This document shows, in pieces, positions 17,510 through 26,361 of a stretch of DNA of 64,000 nucleotides. The stretch lies in assembly GCA_934247935.1 (NCBI GenBank), contig CAKQKE010000008.1, positions 1-64,000 of the forward strand, written 5' to 3'. The stretch is from an uncultured Clostridia bacterium (GTDB lineage Bacteria; Bacillota; Clostridia; Christensenellales; Borkfalkiaceae). Positions within the stretch are counted from its first letter, which is position 1. Each line of letters starts with the position of its first letter. The notes under the pieces were generated by a model. It was not told the DNA's origin. It saw only the letters and a program-made list of their open reading frames with translations, and did no database searches. Made by a program: the position numbers and the translations under genes.

Positions 17510-17935
17510 TTAATAACTGCCGAAAATAAAAGGTATGCCCACGCTTTTATACTCTCCGCCGTAAGAGACGTGTAAATTTATTTTTTTACCTTTTATATAT
17601 ACAAAAGACGTAATTTTGTCAGAATAGTAATATACGTTTGTCGTAAAGTTGACAGTTTCACGCATGACTTCAACCGCCTTGTATTTATTTATCCACTTTT
17701 TTTCATAATCATTTTCCGCAGAAAAAGTAATGCTTTCTCCCTCAATATTTTTTAATTTGCTTTTAATGCTTTCAGCCTCGTTTGTCGTTACGGTCACCAT
17801 TTCCGCATTAGAACTCGCACTGTTTAAATAAAAAGTATACACTCCCTCAACCCCGTTAAAGATAAGTTTTTCTCTTTTACTTGAACACATAAACATAGCC
17901 GTGAAAATCAAAAAGCATGCCAATAATTTTCGCAT
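17510..17935 (-). CDS. small secreted protein of unknown function
   Basis: 141 residues. Signal-like N-terminus MRKLLACFLIFTAMFMCSS; the lipobox fit is poor. The rest is beta-rich with no family I recognise; YwmB-like proteins, often near spoIIQ-type genes, are a weak possibility. It lies between the HAD phosphatase and the M23 gene. Its ribosome site GGAGG is inside the 3' arm of the hairpin at 17940-17967, followed by TTTTTT and ATG. Confidence 0.7.
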   Translation of the reverse strand: MRKLLACFLIFTAMFMCSSKREKLIFNGVEGVYTFYLNSASSNAEMVTVTTNEAESIKSKLKNIEGESITFSAENDYEKKWINKYKAVEVMRETVNFTTNVYYYSDKITSFVYIKGKKINLHVSYGGEYKSVGIPFIFGSY

Positions 17936-17939
17936 AAAA

Positions 17940-17967
17940 AATTCCCTCCGTCGTTACGGAAGGAATT
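17940..17967 (-). terminator. terminator of HAD gene overlapping the next ribosome site
   Basis: AATTCCTTCCGT pairs with ACGGAGGGAATT (12 bp, one G-U), then TTTTT and ATG. It ends the HAD gene and also sequesters the GGAGG of the gene at 17935. Confidence 0.75.
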
Positions 17968-17991
17968 ATCGCCAAAAAAATTTTATTTTAT

Positions 17992-18786
17992 TCACAAGTA
18001 TTTGACTATTTCGTTTAAATCTTGCAAAACGTTTTCGGGTTTTGTTTCGCTTTTACCGACCATGTCGGCCGTCGTTTCGCCGCTTAATACAAGTAGCGTG
18101 TGAAATCCGCAATTTAATCCGAACGCAATGTCCGTCATTAATCTGTCGCCTACCATCATGCATTTTTCTTTGGTCGTGCCGAAAATCGACGTTACCGTTT
18201 CGCCCATAACGGTAGACGGCTTGCCGATAATCAAATCCGGTCTTCTGCCGCTCGAAGTATAGAAAAACGAGATAAACGAGCCTACGTCGGGAACGGATAT
18301 TCCCGCCGTGGGACAAACATAATCCGGATGAGTCGCAATATACTCCGCTCCGTTGACAAGACACTCGTTGAATGCAATCAAGCCGTTGTAGTCGACCTCG
18401 GTATCAAAAGCCAGCACGGCGATATCGGCTGTGTGACTTTCGGTCAACTCGATGCCGTGCGCTTTGAAATCTTCTTTAATCCTTTCGGTGGCTAATAAAA
18501 ATACTTTCTTGCCCTTTCTGTGTTTCTTTAAAAACTCTTCGGTAGCAACGCCTGAACCGTAAACGAAGTCCCCCTCGCCGAAAAGCCCTATTTTTTTGAG
18601 TTTTTTCACGTATTCGTCGACTGTTTTAGAAGAATTGTTAGTCAAAAACACAATTTTTCTGCCGCTTTTTCTGATGCTCTCCAACGTGTTTTTCATATCG
18701 CCGATAGGAATTGCGTCGAGATAAATCGTCCCGTCCATATCGAGTAAAAAATATTCCGTTTGTTTTACCGCTTGTTTTATATCCAT
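17992..18786 (-). CDS. HAD-superfamily hydrolase, NagD/class IIA type
   Basis: 264 residues, the usual length. Motif I FLLDMDGTIYLD (16-27), motif II FLTNNSS (48-54), motif III lysine in IGKPSTVMG (about 188) and motif IV GDRLMTDIAFG. The C2A cap lies between motifs II and III. These enzymes dephosphorylate small metabolites such as nucleotides or sugar phosphates; the substrate is not predictable. Weak ribosome site (AGAAAAGA). Confidence 0.9.
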   Translation of the reverse strand: MDIKQAVKQTEYFLLDMDGTIYLDAIPIGDMKNTLESIRKSGRKIVFLTNNSSKTVDEYVKKLKKIGLFGEGDFVYGSGVATEEFLKKHRKGKKVFLLATERIKEDFKAHGIELTESHTADIAVLAFDTEVDYNGLIAFNECLVNGAEYIATHPDYVCPTAGISVPDVGSFISFFYTSSGRRPDLIIGKPSTVMGETVTSIFGTTKEKCMMVGDRLMTDIAFGLNCGFHTLLVLSGETTADMVGKSETKPENVLQDLNEIVKYL

Positions 18787-18883
18787 GATTATCTTTTCTA
18801 TGCGTTTATTTTATATGGTTTTATGTGTTATAATATGTGATTTATACTCGGGCAAACCGAGTCTTGCCGACAAAATTTTTTCA

Positions 18884-20122
18884 TCAGTCCAACAGTTGGC
18901 AATAGCCGCTTAAATTCATAAGTTTTAAAATAGTCGGTTTTTTGCCCGTATATGCGCCGAGTGCAATACTTTTTTTTATTTGCAACGCGCTGAATTTGTT
19001 CATCGGCTTTTTAGGATTGCATAATTTTACTTTAAAGTCCTTGATTTTGCCGAGCAATGCAATTACGCCGTCAAGTTCTTTTATAAGTTCAGACTTCAAC
19101 GCCTTAACAGCCTCTTTGCCCCTCTTCTCGTCGACGCTTAAAGAAGACTTCACTTCCGCAAGCACGTCGCTCACTCTTACCCCCATAAACGAAGCAACCT
19201 CGTTTATCCTCGAACAAAAATCGGGGGTGTTTAACAAAACGAAATCCAAGTCGTCTATATACATTCTGTACAATTTTACAAGCCGGATAAAAGCGACGAA
19301 TTCCGCCTCTTGTTCAGACACTGTTTTGTCCGTCGCAAGCAAAATTTTAGCAACGTCGCCACACGCCGAATATTCGTCGATATCAGAGATTGCCTTTGCG
19401 ATTGAAATTTTTAATTGAGATTTTAAAAGCCAATCATACACGCATGACGAAGACGGAATATTAAGCGCATCGTTTATCGCTTCGACGAAATAATTATACG
19501 CCGTGGGAGATAACTCTTTACCCTCTGCCGCGCACGCGTATTTATAATCGACAAGCGTAAGACACCTACTTATCGATGACGAAAATGCGTCCGCTAAGTC
19601 ATGTTTTTTACATCTGTAATATGCCGATTTATCTAAAAATAATGTATCGATTGTTTTACTTTTGACGTTTTCGGGCAAACCGTTTGCCGTAAAAGTGACA
19701 TAAGGCGGTATTATACCCTGCACGTCAACCGTGTTTGGCACGGCGAAAACATACTTGTTTTTAAGTCCAGAATAAAACCTGCAGACGTTTATAACATCCT
19801 CGCCGCCTACGGCGATAATACACCTGAAATTTTCGCCGCAAGATATAAGCCTTGCAACCGCCGTTTCTTCTTTTTCGGTCGAAAAAATGCAAACCGAAAC
19901 ACTTAATCCTATGCTACCAAACGCCTCTTTAAGACTTCTTAAATACACGCCGTCGTTCTTGTCGTCGGACACAATAAGCGTGGGCTGCCCCGCAAGGTCA
20001 TTTGCTATAATTACGGGCAGTTGCTCTGCGGCACTGCCCGACAATACGTTTATATTTAAAGATTGCAGTATTTGCTCGGTTTTTTCTTTACGTTTTCCGT
20101 CGAATAACGAAGTGTTTATCAT
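18884..20122 (-). CDS. divergent glycerol-1-phosphate / iron-alcohol dehydrogenase-fold protein
   Basis: 412 residues; overlaps the preceding gene by four bases (ATGA), so translation is coupled. The N-terminal half has a dinucleotide-binding look (CIIAVGGEDVINVCRFYSG, FAVPNTVD) and the middle carries KKHDLADAFSSSISRCLTLVDY, as in the glycerol-1-phosphate dehydrogenase/iron-ADH superfamily. The metal-binding histidines expected in the helical domain are not obvious, so it may be inactive or have changed substrate. Assignment is tentative; cotranscribed with an unknown protein. Confidence 0.55.
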   Translation of the reverse strand: MINTSLFDGKRKEKTEQILQSLNINVLSGSAAEQLPVIIANDLAGQPTLIVSDDKNDGVYLRSLKEAFGSIGLSVSVCIFSTEKEETAVARLISCGENFRCIIAVGGEDVINVCRFYSGLKNKYVFAVPNTVDVQGIIPPYVTFTANGLPENVKSKTIDTLFLDKSAYYRCKKHDLADAFSSSISRCLTLVDYKYACAAEGKELSPTAYNYFVEAINDALNIPSSSCVYDWLLKSQLKISIAKAISDIDEYSACGDVAKILLATDKTVSEQEAEFVAFIRLVKLYRMYIDDLDFVLLNTPDFCSRINEVASFMGVRVSDVLAEVKSSLSVDEKRGKEAVKALKSELIKELDGVIALLGKIKDFKVKLCNPKKPMNKFSALQIKKSIALGAYTGKKPTILKLMNLSGYCQLLD

Positions 20123-21306
20123 ACGGACTTATGACCTATTTCCGCAAACAAATTTACTCTGTCTTCAAACGACGGTACTTTTTCAATCATTTTGCTGCTG
20201 TTAAAACCGTCTTGAGTAGAGATTGAAACAGACATTTCATGTCCCACAATCGCATAGGCATGCAACTTGAAAATGTTGTCCGAATATAAACTGCCGAACA
20301 TATTGTCCGGAGTTTTTCTCGGCTCATCGAAAACCTCGAGCGAAACAGCCAGCAATTTGTTGTTTACAAGGTACTTACATATCTCGTCTCTGTCACTTTC
20401 ACTGAATGCGTATGCTGTAAAAGCGACCCCGTCTGCGCCGATTTCCTTTGTTCTGTCGGCGACTTTATATACTTCGTTTTTATCTTTCGTCTTTATTTCC
20501 ACTACCGAAAGTGCGCCGATTTCATGTGCGGAAGCGGTTACTTCCACGTCTCTTTTAAGGTTGCGCTTACCGAAAATACTTTCGTCGTTCAAGGCTTTCG
20601 CCAAATCGAATAAATAATAAGGATTGGTTTCGTCTTTTATTTTTTCAACCATCTGAGCGTCGAGGTTAAGTTTTACGTCGTTGATTAAAAAGTCAAGCGT
20701 GGGCTGACCTTTGCCGTAAACGCTGACTATTTTGTCAGCCAAAGCATAAAATACTTGCTTGTTTGCAACAGTTCCGCCCTTATAATACAAAGATTTTGAA
20801 ATAATGTCTTGCTCGAAATTGAGTTTAATTTTATGCTTCTTGTATTGCTCGTTTATTTTGCGCACGGCGTTTTTGACGTAAGCATATTTGATTTCTCTGT
20901 CTTTTCTTAACCCGATATCCACCTTTTTATTCATATTGCAAGGAATACCGTAAACAGATATAGTCAAAAAGCCCTTTTCCAAAAACGGAACGGTGACGGG
21001 TTCTCTATACCCCGTAATGTAAGTAAGCGATAAAATTTTACATGCGTTTACAAACTCTTTTATTCCGCAAGTCGTCAAAAGGTCGGTAAGCCCGCAAACA
21101 GCCGCGCTGTTTCTGCATAACAAATATGCGGTCATTGCGGGATAATACGGTCCGTAAGAATATTTTGACTGACAATTAAGCAATACGTTATTTCCGCACT
21201 CGTAATTCAATTCGTCCGGGTATTCTTTTTTCAATTTCTTCAGCGCGCGAATTCTCGAAAATGCAAATTTGCCGTTTATTCTCGAAATAATCTGCTCTTT
21301 TTGCAT
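20119..21306 (-). CDS. conserved-looking cytoplasmic protein of unknown function
   Basis: 395 residues from ATG 21306, chosen because GGAGG lies seven bases upstream; the frame extends further (to 21399) without a ribosome site. Mixed alpha/beta, no membrane segment. A barrel-like stretch (HEIGALSVVEIKTKDKNE, then EIGADGVAFTAYAFSESD and LLAVSLEVFDEPRK) suggests a TIM-barrel C-terminal half, but I do not recognise the family. Coupled to the dehydrogenase-like gene by an ATGA overlap, so they probably act together. Confidence 0.75.
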   Translation of the reverse strand: MQKEQIISRINGKFAFSRIRALKKLKKEYPDELNYECGNNVLLNCQSKYSYGPYYPAMTAYLLCRNSAAVCGLTDLLTTCGIKEFVNACKILSLTYITGYREPVTVPFLEKGFLTISVYGIPCNMNKKVDIGLRKDREIKYAYVKNAVRKINEQYKKHKIKLNFEQDIISKSLYYKGGTVANKQVFYALADKIVSVYGKGQPTLDFLINDVKLNLDAQMVEKIKDETNPYYLFDLAKALNDESIFGKRNLKRDVEVTASAHEIGALSVVEIKTKDKNEVYKVADRTKEIGADGVAFTAYAFSESDRDEICKYLVNNKLLAVSLEVFDEPRKTPDNMFGSLYSDNIFKLHAYAIVGHEMSVSISTQDGFNSSKMIEKVPSFEDRVNLFAEIGHKSV

Positions 21307-21654
21307 AAATAACCTCCGTGCATAAAATGCGAACAATTTTTTAATTATAAAACGTGTCGACTTTTTAGACTTCATTATATCGACATTGATAAAAAACAAC
21401 TCGCCGATTAAGCATTAAGCCGTGCCGATATAAAATTAATTTATCGACCGTCACGCTTTATGCCGCGATTGTACGACTAAAAATATATTAACCTACTTGA
21501 GCGATTTTGTCAAGCAGGTAGATTTTAAAAACCGTTTCTGCGTATATAAATGAACAATCTAAGTCGATTTTGATTGAAATTTGTTACTTTTATATTTTTA
21601 AATACTATATGCCTTGCAGTTATGCGTCGTTTCATTAGACTTCAATTAAATACT
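21307..21654. other. intergenic region, nothing recognised
   Basis: Separates the ribosomal protein operon end from the gene starting at 21306. AT-rich, with no coding or RNA signature beyond the terminator that follows. Confidence 0.4.
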
Positions 21655-21697
21655 TAAAGAGGGCGAACCCCGTCAATAGAGATTCACCCTCTTTAAA
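21655..21697 (-). terminator. terminator of ribosomal protein operon
   Basis: AAAGAGGGTGAA pairs with TTCGCCCTCTTT; short T run afterwards. Confidence 0.65.
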
Positions 21698-21754
21698 AGT
21701 ATTCAAACCGCTCGGCGACGTAAAAATTACGCCGCTAAACCGTTTATAACTAAA

Positions 21755-22126
21755 TTATTCAGCAACTGCAGTTGCGCCTGCTTCCTTAAACTTAGCAACC
21801 ATCTTTTCTGCTTCTTCCTTGGGTACGTTTTCTTTAACGGTTCCCATCTTTTCAACCATGTTCTTTGCGTCAACAAGACCAAGACCGGTAAGTTCTCTGA
21901 CTGCCTTGATAACTGCAATCTTGTTTCCGCCGATTTCCTTCAATACTACGTTGAATTCGGTCTTTTCTTCAGCAGCAGGAGCAGCCTCTGCAGCAGCACC
22001 GCCTGCAACAGCAACGGGAGCAGCAGCGGATACACCGAACTCCTCTTCGATTGCTTTAACTAAACTGTTAAGTTCCATAACAGTCATACCTTTAATCTCT
22101 TCAATTAACTTTGCGATATCAGCCAT
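21755..22126 (-). CDS. rplL: ribosomal protein L7/L12
   Basis: 123 residues, typical length. N-terminal dimerisation helix region, Ala-rich hinge (about 38-55) and the conserved C-terminal domain EFNVVLKEIGGNKIAVIKAVRELTGLGL. Forms the ribosomal stalk with L10 and recruits translation factors. Directly follows rplJ and is covered by the L10 leader control. Confidence 0.98.
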   Translation of the reverse strand: MADIAKLIEEIKGMTVMELNSLVKAIEEEFGVSAAAPVAVAGGAAAEAAPAAEEKTEFNVVLKEIGGNKIAVIKAVRELTGLGLVDAKNMVEKMGTVKENVPKEEAEKMVAKFKEAGATAVAE

Positions 22127-22200
22127 TTTAATATTCCTCCGATTATTTTTATTTTAAATTTGTTTTTTTGCGTAAACGCTGATTTTTAGTGAACGCTGAA

Positions 22201-22701
22201 TTATTCCTGAGCGCCGCCCATTTTTTCTGCAACCCTATTGAGGGCAACAGCCAATCCACGAACAACTCCCATAAGTCCGCAAGCGAGGTTTGCATACAAT
22301 TGCTCTTTCGACGGGATACTTGCAAGTGCCTTAACACCGTTTGCGTCCACGTATGCGTTGTCTACATAACCGCTCTTGACAGAAATTTTGCCATCATACT
22401 TCTTTTCGCCGTCGGCAACTACTTTTGCTGCGGATACTTCGTCTGCACCGAATGCAACGGCTGTGTTTCCGTTGAGGTCTGCATCGAACGCCGTAACGCC
22501 AAGTTCGTCGAAAGCCTTTCTTACCAAAGTGTTTTTCAATACTTTGTATTGAACGTTGTTCTTTCTGAATTCGTTTCTAAGTTCGGTATCCTGAGCAACC
22601 GTCAAACCCGAATAGTGTACAAGTACGACGGATTTGCTTTCTTGAATCTTAGCCTTAATCTCTTCGACAACAACTTCTTTTGCTTGTCTATTTGCTGACA
22701 A
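22201..22701 (-). CDS. rplJ: ribosomal protein L10
   Basis: 166 residues. Starts with KEVVVEEIKAKIQESKSVVLVHYSGLTV, the conserved L10 N-terminus; YKVLKNTLVRKA matches the rRNA-binding part and the C-terminal helix binds L7/L12. The preceding L10 leader RNA gives autoregulation. Confidence 0.98.
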   Translation of the reverse strand: MSANRQAKEVVVEEIKAKIQESKSVVLVHYSGLTVAQDTELRNEFRKNNVQYKVLKNTLVRKAFDELGVTAFDADLNGNTAVAFGADEVSAAKVVADGEKKYDGKISVKSGYVDNAYVDANGVKALASIPSKEQLYANLACGLMGVVRGLAVALNRVAEKMGGAQE

Positions 22702-22719
22702 ATTCTTTACCTCCTATTT

Positions 22720-22856
22720 ATTATTTCCGTAAAAAGACCTTACGCCAAAGTAGCGTAAGGTCATAAAAATCCTCATAATAAATGCTACCTCGGCGGGCTA
22801 CCTTGCGGTAATTAAACTTGCGTGCCAACTTTCTACGGTTATTATATTTTTCTGTA
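22720..22856 (-). ncRNA. ribosomal protein L10 leader RNA with attenuator
   Basis: Minus-strand sequence carries the known leader elements CCGTAGAAAGTTGGCACGC, CCCGCCGAGGTAGCA and ATGAGGATTTTTATGACC, followed by a terminator hairpin. L10 binding is known to repress the operon in Bacillota. Confidence 0.85.
22731..22762 (-). terminator. attenuator hairpin of L10 leader
   Basis: GACCTTACGC pairs with GCGTAAGGTC, followed by TTTTT, between the leader and rplJ. Confidence 0.85.
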
Positions 22857-22905
22857 ACAGTGTAACATCTCTTAAAGGAAATGTCAAACGTTTTTAATCA
22901 AAACG

Positions 22906-23592
22906 TTAAATCTTGTTGTAAACCTTTACGCCGGGACCCATTGTGGAAGCAACGGATACGCCTTTGATGTATTGACCTTTCGCTGCGGCGGGTTTAGCCT
23001 TGACGATCGCTTCGAAAAGAGCGGTGTAGTTTTCGATAAGTTTTTCTTTACCGAAACTCTTTTTACCGATAGGACAGTGAATAACGGCAGTCTTGTCGAG
23101 TCTGTACTCAACCTTACCTGCTTTAACGTCCTTAATTGCCTTTTCAACGTCCATAGTAACCGTACCCGACTTGGGGTTGGGCATCAAGCCTTTAGGTCCT
23201 AAAAGTTTACCTATTCTACCTACGACACCCATCATATCGGGAGTCGTGATAACAGTATCGAACTCAAACCAGTTTTCCTTTTGAATCCTTGCAACGATTT
23301 CTTCCGCTCCTACATAGTCAGCACCGGCAGCCTGTGCCTGGTCAGCCTTTTCGCCCTTTGCGATAACCAAAACTCTTACGGTTTTACCTGTACCGTTGGG
23401 AAGGACGATAACGCCTCTGACTTGTTGGTCGGCTTGTTTCGGGTCAACACCGAGTTTGCAGTGGAATTCAACCGTTTCGTCAAACTTTGCCTTTGCGGTG
23501 TTTAAAACGATGTCCATTGCTTCGCCGATTTCGTATTGTTTAGTGCGGTCAAAAGTCTTTATGCTTTCGGCATATTTTTTTCCGTATTTCAT
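22906..23592 (-). CDS. rplA: ribosomal protein L1
   Basis: 228 residues. MKYGKKYAESIKTFD start, VLPNGTGKTVRVLVIAKG and LGPKGLMPNPKSGTV are L1 hallmarks. Two-domain rRNA-binding protein of the large-subunit L1 stalk, and a translational repressor of its own mRNA. A GTGGGAG/AACCACA element precedes it. Confidence 0.98.
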   Translation of the reverse strand: MKYGKKYAESIKTFDRTKQYEIGEAMDIVLNTAKAKFDETVEFHCKLGVDPKQADQQVRGVIVLPNGTGKTVRVLVIAKGEKADQAQAAGADYVGAEEIVARIQKENWFEFDTVITTPDMMGVVGRIGKLLGPKGLMPNPKSGTVTMDVEKAIKDVKAGKVEYRLDKTAVIHCPIGKKSFGKEKLIENYTALFEAIVKAKPAAAKGQYIKGVSVASTMGPGVKVYNKI

Positions 23593-23607
23593 TTCAAAAT
23601 TCTCCTT

Positions 23608-23639
23608 TGTGGTTAAACGGGACGTTTGTCCCTCCCACG
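23608..23639 (-). promoter_or_regulatory. candidate L1-binding site before rplA
   Basis: Minus strand: GTGGGAGGGAC, AACGTCCCG, then AACCACA. The same GTGGGAG(A/G)GAC...AACCACA pattern precedes rplK. Location and resemblance suggest the L1 autoregulatory mRNA site; inferred. Confidence 0.6.
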
Positions 23640-23651
23640 AAATATATATAA

Positions 23652-24077
23652 TTATTCTTCAACAGTGATGCCCATACTGCGTGCAGTACCTGCAATCATA
23701 CTCATGCATGCTTCGAGCGAAGCGGCATTAGTATCTACCATCTTTACCTTTGCAATTTCCTCAACTTGCGCTTTGGTCAATTTTGCAACCTTATCTTTGT
23801 TGGGACGAGCAGAAGCAGATTCGAGTCCGCAAGCCTTTTTGATAAGTACCGGTGCAGGCGGTGTTTTAAGAATAAACGTGAAAGATCTGTCCTGATAAAT
23901 AGTGATGACTACGGGAATAATGTAGCCGACTTTATCAGAAGTCTTTGCATTGAATTCTTTAGTAAATCCCGGAATGTTGATACCGTAAGGTCCGAGTGTA
24001 GAACCAACCGGGGGTCCCGGCGTCGCTTTTCCGGCTTGCAATTGTAATTTTACAACCGCTGTAACTTTTTTAGCCAT
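23652..24077 (-). CDS. rplK: ribosomal protein L11
   Basis: 141 residues from ATG 24077 (GGAGGAG upstream); the frame extends to 24092 but the added MEENF is not part of L11. VVKLQLQAGKATPGPPVG and LGPYGINI are the L11 signature. Binds 23S rRNA in the GTPase-associated centre. Confidence 0.98.
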   Translation of the reverse strand: MAKKVTAVVKLQLQAGKATPGPPVGSTLGPYGINIPGFTKEFNAKTSDKVGYIIPVVITIYQDRSFTFILKTPPAPVLIKKACGLESASARPNKDKVAKLTKAQVEEIAKVKMVDTNAASLEACMSMIAGTARSMGITVEE

Positions 24078-24095
24078 AAAGTTCTCCTCCATTTA

Positions 24096-24144
24096 TGTGG
24101 TTATAACAAGGCGTCTTGAAAAAAGTATTTGACGTCTCTCCCAC
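24096..24144 (-). promoter_or_regulatory. candidate L1-binding site before rplK
   Basis: Minus strand: GTGGGAGAGACGTC, a variable loop, then AACCACA just ahead of the rplK ribosome site. Matches the element before rplA. Confidence 0.6.
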
Positions 24145-24448
24145 TTATTTCAACGGGTAAAACCCGTTTTAAGCGTAAAAACTTTGCGATTTTACCTTTG
24201 CTTGCAATAAATAAAACCGCAAAAAAACATCGAGCGTTTTTGTCTTTGATTTACGCGCTTAAACGCACAAATAAAACGCTGCGCCGATAAAGGAACTTTT
24301 ATTCCTTATTATTTAATATAGAAAATTTCTCAACTTTAAATCTTTGCTTGCGCTCATAAAATTTCAAATTTCCACCCGAAATTCAAAATATCGTTAAAGC
24401 CTTGGCGCACAGTGTATAACACAACAAACGACCGTGCCCGCGCAAAGA
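24145..24448 (-). other. nusG-rplK spacer
   Basis: Hairpins AACGGGTTTTACCCGTT and AAGGAATAAAAGTTCCTT are visible. It may hold a terminator for nusG and the rplK promoter, but no clear boxes were assigned. Confidence 0.4.
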
Positions 24449-24979
24449 TTACTGTTCTCTCAATTTTTCGAGTTGAACGAAAGTTTGCTCTACAACGGTG
24501 TCTCTGCCGAACATAGAAACCTTGACTTTAGCCTTTTGCTGCTCGAAATCGAGAGATTCGACAGTACCGATAAAGCCTTCGAGTTGACCCGATAAAATCT
24601 TGATTGTGTCTCCCACCGCAAAATCGACGCTTTCGACCTTGTCTTCGAGTTGCATACGCCTTACTTCGTCTGCGGTGAGCGGAAGCGCAGCCCCTCTCGG
24701 ACCGACGAAGCCCGTAACGCCCCTCGTATTGGTGATGAGATACCACAAATCATTTGAGTATACCATCTTGATAAATACGTAACAAGGCATTTTTTTGCGG
24801 AGAACGATCTTCTTTTTATCGTTTTTTTCCTCAATAACTTCTTCTCTCGGAATTTTAATATCGAGAATCTTATCGCCGAGGTTGTTGTTTTCAATCAGTT
24901 TTTCAAGGGTACTTTTTACCATATCCTCATAAGTGGAATAGGTATGAATAATATACCACTTTGCTGTCTGTTGATCCAT
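24449..24979 (-). CDS. nusG: transcription elongation/antitermination factor NusG
   Basis: 176 residues; AGGAG upstream. N-terminal NGN domain (WYIIHTYSTYEDMVK, PCYVFIKMVYSNDLWYLITNTRGVTGFVG) and C-terminal KOW domain (VGDTIKILSGQLEGFIGTVE). Follows secE with a 21-base gap. Confidence 0.97.
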   Translation of the reverse strand: MDQQTAKWYIIHTYSTYEDMVKSTLEKLIENNNLGDKILDIKIPREEVIEEKNDKKKIVLRKKMPCYVFIKMVYSNDLWYLITNTRGVTGFVGPRGAALPLTADEVRRMQLEDKVESVDFAVGDTIKILSGQLEGFIGTVESLDFEQQKAKVKVSMFGRDTVVEQTFVQLEKLREQ

Positions 24980-25000
24980 CTGACTTCTCCTTCGGCTTAA

Positions 25001-25282
25001 TTATGCGGCAATTTTTGTGACTAAATCCAAAAGACGACCGAGACCGTAGTCAAACGCCGAAATAATGATAAGGAAAATAATGATAACGACGAGTACTATA
25101 CCCGTATTTTTCACCACTTTGCCAAACGTCGGCCAAGAAACCTTTCCCAATTCGGAAAACATTTCTTTGAATTTTCTTCCTATTTTGCGAAAGAAACGCG
25201 ATACTTTCCCCGGTTCTTTAGTCTTTTTGTTTTGGGGAACTTCGGTTGTCTTTACAACCTCGTTTACTTGTTTTTCTTTCAT
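25001..25282 (-). CDS. secE: preprotein translocase subunit SecE
   Basis: 93 residues. Basic N-terminal extension, then EMFSELGKVSWPTFGKVVKNT, the conserved amphipathic helix of SecE, and a single membrane helix at about 62-80. Part of SecYEG. Between rpmG and nusG as is usual in bacteria. Confidence 0.95.
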   Translation of the reverse strand: MKEKQVNEVVKTTEVPQNKKTKEPGKVSRFFRKIGRKFKEMFSELGKVSWPTFGKVVKNTGIVLVVIIIFLIIISAFDYGLGRLLDLVTKIAA

Positions 25283-25365
25283 TTCCTTTCCTCTTTAAAA
25301 TAAAATTACGTATTCTTAACGTTGAAAACGTATTTACCGCTATATTTACCGCCTATGCGAAGAAA

Positions 25366-25527
25366 TTACTTCGTTTCTTTATGAGCGGTTGTCTTCTTGC
25401 AGAAACGGCAATACTTGTTGAGTTCAAGTCTGTCGGGGTCGTTCTTCTTATTCTTGTAAACGTCGTAATTCCTTTGTTTACATTCTGTGCAAGCAAGCGT
25501 AATTTTAACTCTGTTTCCTTTAGCCAT
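25366..25527 (-). CDS. rpmG: ribosomal protein L33
   Basis: 53 residues. MAKGNRVKITLACTECKQRN, a second CxxC in YCRFC and the C-terminal KKTTAHKETK identify L33 of the zinc-ribbon (C+) type. First gene of the rpmG-secE-nusG unit; AGGAAGG precedes it. Confidence 0.97.
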   Translation of the reverse strand: MAKGNRVKITLACTECKQRNYDVYKNKKNDPDRLELNKYCRFCKKTTAHKETK

Positions 25528-25549
25528 AATATTTCGCCTTCCTAAAAAA

Positions 25550-25573
25550 TTAACACCCCGCTTGGAGTGCTAA
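25550..25573 (-). promoter_or_regulatory. inverted repeat in rpmG leader
   Basis: TTAGCACTC and GGGTGTTAA separated by about five bases. The left arm equals half a CIRCE element, but spacing differs from the usual nine, so HrcA control is doubtful; it could be an RNA hairpin. Confidence 0.4.
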
Positions 25574-25576
25574 CAT

Positions 25577-25606
25577 ATTGTACTATAATAATAATATACT
25601 TGTCAA
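25577..25606 (-). promoter_or_regulatory. promoter of rpmG-secE-nusG
   Basis: TTGACA, 18 bases, TACAAT, about 50 bases before rpmG. Confidence 0.7.
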
Positions 25607-25812
25607 GCCTTTTTTGCGGTTTTTTATTCTTTTTGTTAAATTTTTGTCTTTTATTTTTCTATAGTCGCATATACTGCGCAATTTGAATAAGATTTAAAAC
25701 CTCTGTTTACTCGGTAAAATGCGGCGATTTGGCAATTTTTAACCGACTGTTTTGTTTTAATTTTTATTCGGCGATAAATACTTTTTTACCCCCCGCTTTT
25801 CTTTTTTGCCAT

Positions 25813-26355
25813 TTAAACCATGTTTTTCTTTTTCGTTCTTTGAGCGTAATCGATTAAATAATCTTCGGCGACGTTGACGGCGTTTATTTTTCTGCATCTT
25901 TCCTTTTTTACAAGCGAAAACTTGTCTGCCGTTTTATCAACGAGAGTTATCGCCTTTTTGCCCGCAACCGCGCTTTTGACTTTGTACATTGTCGGAACGG
26001 AGGAATACGCCTTTACTTTGCCTTTATACTCGACTTTGATTTTACTCGGAATTTCCGATAAGTCGAGCGGGAAAAACAACTTCATCGTTTTGTCCGTCAT
26101 GGCGATTTTGCATATGATTTTATCGCCGCATGTAAAGGTGTCCGCCCGGCGCGACAACCGCGATTTTACACCCTTGAACGATAATAGTTCGTTTTTAATT
26201 TCGATATAGGCGGTTTGCAAAACCACGTCGGCAAAAATCACCCTTTCGGCAAAAATCCTTTGACGGTATTTATCCTCTTCTACGTTTATTTCGGTTTGAT
26301 TTTTTTCAGCGGCGATTGCCGGTTCTTCTTTTTTTCTTCGTCCGAATATTCCCAT
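25813..26355 (-). CDS. hypothetical cytoplasmic protein
   Basis: 180 residues, basic, no membrane segment and no family I recognise. Starts MGIFGRRKKEEP; the middle (45-150) is beta-rich. It reads from an almost consensus promoter whose TATAAT is six bases before ATG, with no ribosome site, so translation is probably leaderless. Confidence 0.7.
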   Translation of the reverse strand: MGIFGRRKKEEPAIAAEKNQTEINVEEDKYRQRIFAERVIFADVVLQTAYIEIKNELLSFKGVKSRLSRRADTFTCGDKIICKIAMTDKTMKLFFPLDLSEIPSKIKVEYKGKVKAYSSVPTMYKVKSAVAGKKAITLVDKTADKFSLVKKERCRKINAVNVAEDYLIDYAQRTKKKNMV

Positions 26356-26361
26356 ATTTTT

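Noticed and set aside
20119..21399. upstream start at 21399 for the unknown protein
   Set aside because: No ribosome site; GGAGG is correctly placed for the ATG at 21306.
25550..25573. CIRCE operator before rpmG
   Set aside because: One arm matches TTAGCACTC, but the other differs and the spacing is about five instead of nine; rpmG is not a usual HrcA target.
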